Source: an uncultured Clostridia bacterium (GTDB taxonomy: Bacteria; Bacillota; Clostridia; Christensenellales; Aristaeellaceae). Taken from it: a DNA stretch of 47,816 nucleotides. A model generated the notes under the pieces. That model made no database searches and was not told the origin of the DNA. It saw nothing but the letters and a program-made list of their open reading frames with translations. The stretch's first letter is position 1; each line of letters opens with the position of its first letter. A program made the translations under genes and the position numbers. This document shows positions 44,488-47,816 of the stretch, piece by piece. Location: the NCBI GenBank assembly GCA_947165425.1, contig CAMVAJ010000012.1, positions 1 to 47,816 on the forward strand, in the 5' to 3' direction.

Positions 44488-45336
44488 TTATTGATGGCAC
44501 AGTACAAGCAGGCCCCAAAGCAGGATCAGGTGCGCCGGGTAGAGGGCGTAGCCCAGCCAAGTGGGGAGCTTGACGTTGCGGCGGAATCGGATCAGGATGA
44601 AGGGGAGCGCCAGAATCGCGCAGGTCTGCAGCTTCAGCCAGGGGGAGAGCAGGGAAGCCCAGGGCGAGGCGGAGAGCAGCGGCGCGAGATTCAGCCCGCA
44701 GATGCTGCGCACATTGGAGGAGGTGGCGCCCCAGAAGAGGCAGAAGGCCGCCATCACCGCCGCCAGCGCGCTGCGGCGGTCCCGGGCGGCGTAAAGCAGC
44801 AACACGAACAGCACGCCGCGCCAGCCGTAGTTGACTTGCAGCAGCTCGGCCAGGATCAGCGCCGCGGCGGGCCCCCAGACATGGGAGCCGAAGCGCCTCT
44901 CCCGGATTGCCCAGAGCCCCAGCAGCGCGACGAAGAGGGTCAGCATGATGTTGGAGTGGTCATAGAGCAGCACGGGCCGCGCCGCCACCGCGCGCATCAG
45001 CCCGGGCAGGCTCCGGGAGACATCCACTGGGTGCAGCGCCAGCATGTAGAAGGGTTGCGAGATGATCCCCACCAGCAGGATCCGCCCGAGGTATCTCGGA
45101 ACGTTCCGGGTATACTGAAAGCCGACCACCATGCACCAGCAGTAGATGGGGAAGGCGATGCGGCCCAGCATCCGGAGCTCCGTCGTGCTGGGAAACATGG
45201 AAGCGCCCAGGTGATCGATGAACATGAAAACCAGCGCGATCAGCTTGAGCGTGCCGGTGGCCGTGTTGCCCGCCGGCGCCCGGTTCGGGAGCGGACGGGT
45301 GTCGTTGACGGCGCGGACCGGTGCGGGATCGGTCAT
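44488..45336 (-). CDS. TraX-family membrane protein
   Basis: A 282-residue protein with about eight hydrophobic helices. The start of the membrane part, LKLIALVFMFIDHLG, is the hallmark of the TraX family (N-acetylation of F pilin in plasmids). Chromosomal copies in Firmicutes have no known role and may modify surface molecules. No conjugation gene lies nearby. GGAGGTGA precedes ATG 45336. Confidence 0.87.
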   Translation of the reverse strand: MTDPAPVRAVNDTRPLPNRAPAGNTATGTLKLIALVFMFIDHLGASMFPSTTELRMLGRIAFPIYCWCMVVGFQYTRNVPRYLGRILLVGIISQPFYMLALHPVDVSRSLPGLMRAVAARPVLLYDHSNIMLTLFVALLGLWAIRERRFGSHVWGPAAALILAELLQVNYGWRGVLFVLLLYAARDRRSALAAVMAAFCLFWGATSSNVRSICGLNLAPLLSASPWASLLSPWLKLQTCAILALPFILIRFRRNVKLPTWLGYALYPAHLILLWGLLVLCHQ

Positions 45337-45385
45337 GAGCCTTCACCTCCGAGTCTTCGGCCCTGTATCGCAAGAGGAGGGAACG

Positions 45386-46027
45386 TTATCTCGTCCCCTC
45401 CCATTCAGCATAAAACTCGCTCAGAAAGTCCTCCATCACCCGATGCCGCCCCTCGGCGAGCGCCCGGGCGGACGGCGTGTTCATCATGTCCCGCAGCAGC
45501 AGGAGCTTTTCGTCGAAGTGATGGATGGTGCAGCCGCTGGCCGCGCGGTAGGCTTTTTCGTCCATGTGCAGGCGCGGCTGCGTGCCCGGCTCGTAGATGG
45601 CCCGCCCCCGGCTGCCGCCGAAGGCGAAGGTCCGGGCGATGCCGATGGCGCCGATGGCGTCGAGGCGGTCGGCGTCCTGGACGCACTTTCCCTCCAGGCT
45701 GTCGGGCACCACACTGTCCGTCCCCTTGAAGGAGACCTGGGCGATGATGTGGCAGATCCGGTCGATCTCCGCCTGCGGCAGACCGTGGCGGGAGAGAAAG
45801 TCCCGCGCGTGGCGCTGCTCCGCCGCCGTCTCGGGAAAGAGCTTGGCGTCGTCCGCGTCGTGCAGCAGGGCGGCCAGCTGGCAGAGATCCTCGTCCGCGC
45901 CCTCCGACCGGGCCAGCCGGGCGGCGAGCCGGCAGACCCGGAGGGTGTGCCAGACGTCGTGCCCGGAGGCCTCGCCGGCGAAGAGCTCCCGGATATAGGC
46001 TTCCGCCTCGCGGAGAAGATCGCTCAT
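45386..46027 (-). CDS. HD-domain metal-dependent phosphohydrolase
   Basis: A 213-residue HD superfamily protein (YedJ/YpgQ-like). Metal ligands are in GHDVWHTLRV (H), AALLHDADDAK (HD), and later CVQDADRLDAIGAIG (D). The motif DADRLDAIG and the following FAFGGSRG are typical of the small phosphohydrolases that act on nucleotides, sometimes on dNTPs or pyrophosphate bonds. It is translationally coupled to alaS: ATG at 46027 lies one base past the alaS stop (TAAGATG). Confidence 0.9.
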   Translation of the reverse strand: MSDLLREAEAYIRELFAGEASGHDVWHTLRVCRLAARLARSEGADEDLCQLAALLHDADDAKLFPETAAEQRHARDFLSRHGLPQAEIDRICHIIAQVSFKGTDSVVPDSLEGKCVQDADRLDAIGAIGIARTFAFGGSRGRAIYEPGTQPRLHMDEKAYRAASGCTIHHFDEKLLLLRDMMNTPSARALAEGRHRVMEDFLSEFYAEWEGTR

Positions 46028-46028
46028 C

Positions 46029-47816
46029 TTACGCCTGGGGGCCGGTGATGACGGCCTTGATGCGGCGCACGCCCGCGGAGGAGGACTCCTCCTTCTGGAT
46101 CTTGAAGTGGCCCAGCTCGCCGGTGTGGGCGGCGTGGGGGCCGCCGCAGATCTCGAAGGAATAGTCACCCATCTTATAGGTGCGGACGCGGTCGCCGTAT
46201 TTGTTTTCAAACAGGCCGATGGCGCCCTTGGCCTTGGCCTCCGGCACGGTCATCTCCTCGCAGACCACTGGCACGTCGGCGGCGATGGCCACGTTGACCA
46301 GCCGCTCCACCTCGGCCACCTCCTCGGGGGTCATCTTCCGGCCGAAGGAGAAGTCGAAGCGCAGGCGCTCGGTGGTGATGTTGGAGCCCTTCTGGGCCAC
46401 CTCGTCGCCCAGCACCTTGCGCAGGGCAGCGTGGAGCAGGTGGGTGGCGGTGTGCAGGCGGGCGGTGGTCTCGTTCTGCTCCGCCAGGCCGCCCTTGAAG
46501 GTGCCCTCCTGCTTGCTGACCTGCTGATGCTCCTTAAAGGCCTCCGCAAAGCCCTTGGCGTCCACGGTCAGGCCTTCCTCGGCCGCGAGCTCCTCGGTCA
46601 GCTCCAGCGGGAAGCCGTAGGTGTCGTAGAGGCGGAAGGCCTGCTTGCCGCTGATCTCGGTCTCGGGCTGGTAGGCGGGATCCTTCTGGGCCATGAATTC
46701 GTTCTTGCGGCGGATGCCGGTGATGCACTTGGTGAACTCCTTCATGCCGGTGGCCAGCGTCGCCTCGAAGCGGGCGGCCTCCTTGAGAATCTCGTCCAGG
46801 ATATAGGCCTCCTTCTCCACCAGCAGCGGATAGGCCTCGTCGTAGATCTGCTCGATGAAGATCCTGCTCACATCCGCCAGGACGGAGGACTCGAGCCCAA
46901 GCTTCCGGGTATAGCGGATGGCGCGGCGCAGCAGGCGGCGGAGGATATAGCCCGCGCCCACGTTGGAGGGCAGGATGCCGTTGACGTCGCCGATCAGCAT
47001 GGTGGAGGTGCGGATGTGGTCCGCGACAATGCGCATGGCCTTCTGTGCCTCCGGATCGTTGTCGTAGCTCAGACCGGACTTGCGCTCCAGCTCATGGATG
47101 ACGGGCAGGAAGAGGTCGGTCTTGTAGCCGTCGGTCACGCCGTTGAGGAAGGCAAGCATGCGGTCCAGGCCGAAGCCGGTGTCCACGTTCTTGTTCGCCA
47201 GGGGTGCGTAGCCGTCCGCCTTCTTGACATACTGCATGTAGACGTCGTTGCCGATCTCGACATAGCGTCCGCAGCCGCAGGCCGGTCCGCAGTTGGGGCC
47301 GCAGGGCTTGTTATGACGGGGATAGAACCACTCGTTGTCCGGGCCGCAGGGGGTGCCGGTGGTCCCCTCCAGCTCCCACCAGTTGTCGGACTTGGGGAGA
47401 TAGAAGATGTGCTCGGGCAGGATGCCGACCTCCTTCAGCAGGCCCGCGGTCTCCTCGTCCCTGGGCGCGGCGTCGTTGCCCTCGAAGACGGTGGAGCAGA
47501 TTTCCTTCCCGTCCAGGCCGAAGACCTTGGTCAGCAGGTCGTAGCTCCAGCGGGTCTTCTCCTTCTTGAAGTAGTCGCCCAGGGACCAGTTGCCCATCAT
47601 CTCGAAGAAGGTGAAATGGGTCGGGTCGCCGACGCTCTCGATGTCCACCGTGCGGACGCAGCCCTGCACGTTGCACAGGCGCTTCTTTCCGGAGGGATGG
47701 TCCTTGCCGAGGAGGTAGGGCATGAGGGGCTGCATGCCGGCGACGTTGAACATGACGCCGGTGGTGCCGTCGCCGATGAGGGAGACGGCGCCGATATTGA
47801 CATGGTCCCGCTCCTC
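46029..47816 (-). CDS. alaS: Alanine-tRNA ligase, short form, 5' end outside window
   Basis: Charges tRNA-Ala. The frame stays open to the right edge (upstream codons read ERDHVNIGAVSLIGDG), so the true start lies outside. The catalytic core FTFFEMMGNWSLGDYFKKE and the editing site HTATHLLHAALRKVLG and EICGGPHAAHTGELGHF are present. The protein ends just after KEESSSAGVRRIKAVI. The C-terminal oligomerisation domain of ordinary bacterial AlaRS (about 875 residues) is missing. The wording of the N-terminal region recalls the short AlaRS class seen in some candidate-phyla bacteria and gut Clostridia. It may be first in the ten-gene run. Confidence 0.95.
   Translation of the reverse strand, partial: EERDHVNIGAVSLIGDGTTGVMFNVAGMQPLMPYLLGKDHPSGKKRLCNVQGCVRTVDIESVGDPTHFTFFEMMGNWSLGDYFKKEKTRWSYDLLTKVFGLDGKEICSTVFEGNDAAPRDEETAGLLKEVGILPEHIFYLPKSDNWWELEGTTGTPCGPDNEWFYPRHNKPCGPNCGPACGCGRYVEIGNDVYMQYVKKADGYAPLANKNVDTGFGLDRMLAFLNGVTDGYKTDLFLPVIHELERKSGLSYDNDPEAQKAMRIVADHIRTSTMLIGDVNGILPSNVGAGYILRRLLRRAIRYTRKLGLESSVLADVSRIFIEQIYDEAYPLLVEKEAYILDEILKEAARFEATLATGMKEFTKCITGIRRKNEFMAQKDPAYQPETEISGKQAFRLYDTYGFPLELTEELAAEEGLTVDAKGFAEAFKEHQQVSKQEGTFKGGLAEQNETTARLHTATHLLHAALRKVLGDEVAQKGSNITTERLRFDFSFGRKMTPEEVAEVERLVNVAIAADVPVVCEEMTVPEAKAKGAIGLFENKYGDRVRTYKMGDYSFEICGGPHAAHTGELGHFKIQKEESSSAGVRRIKAVITGPQA

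Overview
The window looks like a chromosomal segment of a GC-rich, anaerobic Clostridia-type Firmicute, probably a gut commensal. The reasons are the AAGGAGG ribosome sites and TTGACA/TATAAT promoters, the DAP-type lysine pathway, an ECF-type folate transporter under a THF riboswitch, ATP-type PEP carboxykinase, secreted BspA-like leucine-rich repeats and cytosolic glycosidases. The genus cannot be fixed from the sequence.

Layout. 1-241 is the 3' end (domains V and VI) of a group II intron, lying just beyond the eno terminator. 269-5818 (minus) holds eno, two tRNA-Ser genes, a parA-parB-sugar transferase-transketolase N-half operon, and tRNA-Leu. 5864-7165 (plus) is a THF riboswitch and folT carrying an extra C-terminal domain. 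7165-13996 (minus) is an oppBCDF-asd-dapA-dapB run that joins peptide import to diaminopimelate synthesis. 14021-17501 (minus) is a PfkB-type kinase, a TIM-barrel isomerase and an orphan complex I/Mrp-type membrane subunit. Then come trxA, galM and a probable 6S RNA.

19530-24725 is the most distinctive part: an AT-richer 5.2-kb integrative element in the 3' end of tRNA-Trp. It is bounded by a 20-bp att repeat and has 12-bp-spaced arm-type repeats at both ends. It contains an integrase, an excisionase-like protein, a primase/helicase-like Rep next to an iteron-flanked AT-rich origin candidate, a Cro/CI-like repressor facing a divergent promoter pair, a structured leader and several small proteins. 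It has no capsid, packaging or conjugation genes, so it resembles a minimal phage satellite or a very small self-replicating integrative element.

24706-29334 has tRNA-Trp, a TPR-like lipoprotein, a YpsA-like protein whose start codon appears to be AUC, and lepA. 29359-29679 appears to be an unannotated type I toxin-antitoxin locus: a 26-residue holin-like peptide with a convergent antisense RNA. 29707-31577 encodes a secreted phosphodiester glycosidase-like protein and an Lgt-like membrane protein. pckA and an acyl-CoA synthetase follow. 35132-47816 (minus) is a tightly packed ten-gene run: alaS (short type, cut by the window edge), an HD hydrolase, TraX-like, BspA-like LRR, GH2 beta-mannosidase, PstS-like, a secreted cyclophilin, two M15/VanY carboxypeptidases and a GH5 enzyme.

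All calls come from reading motifs and gene order by eye. No database search or folding program was run.
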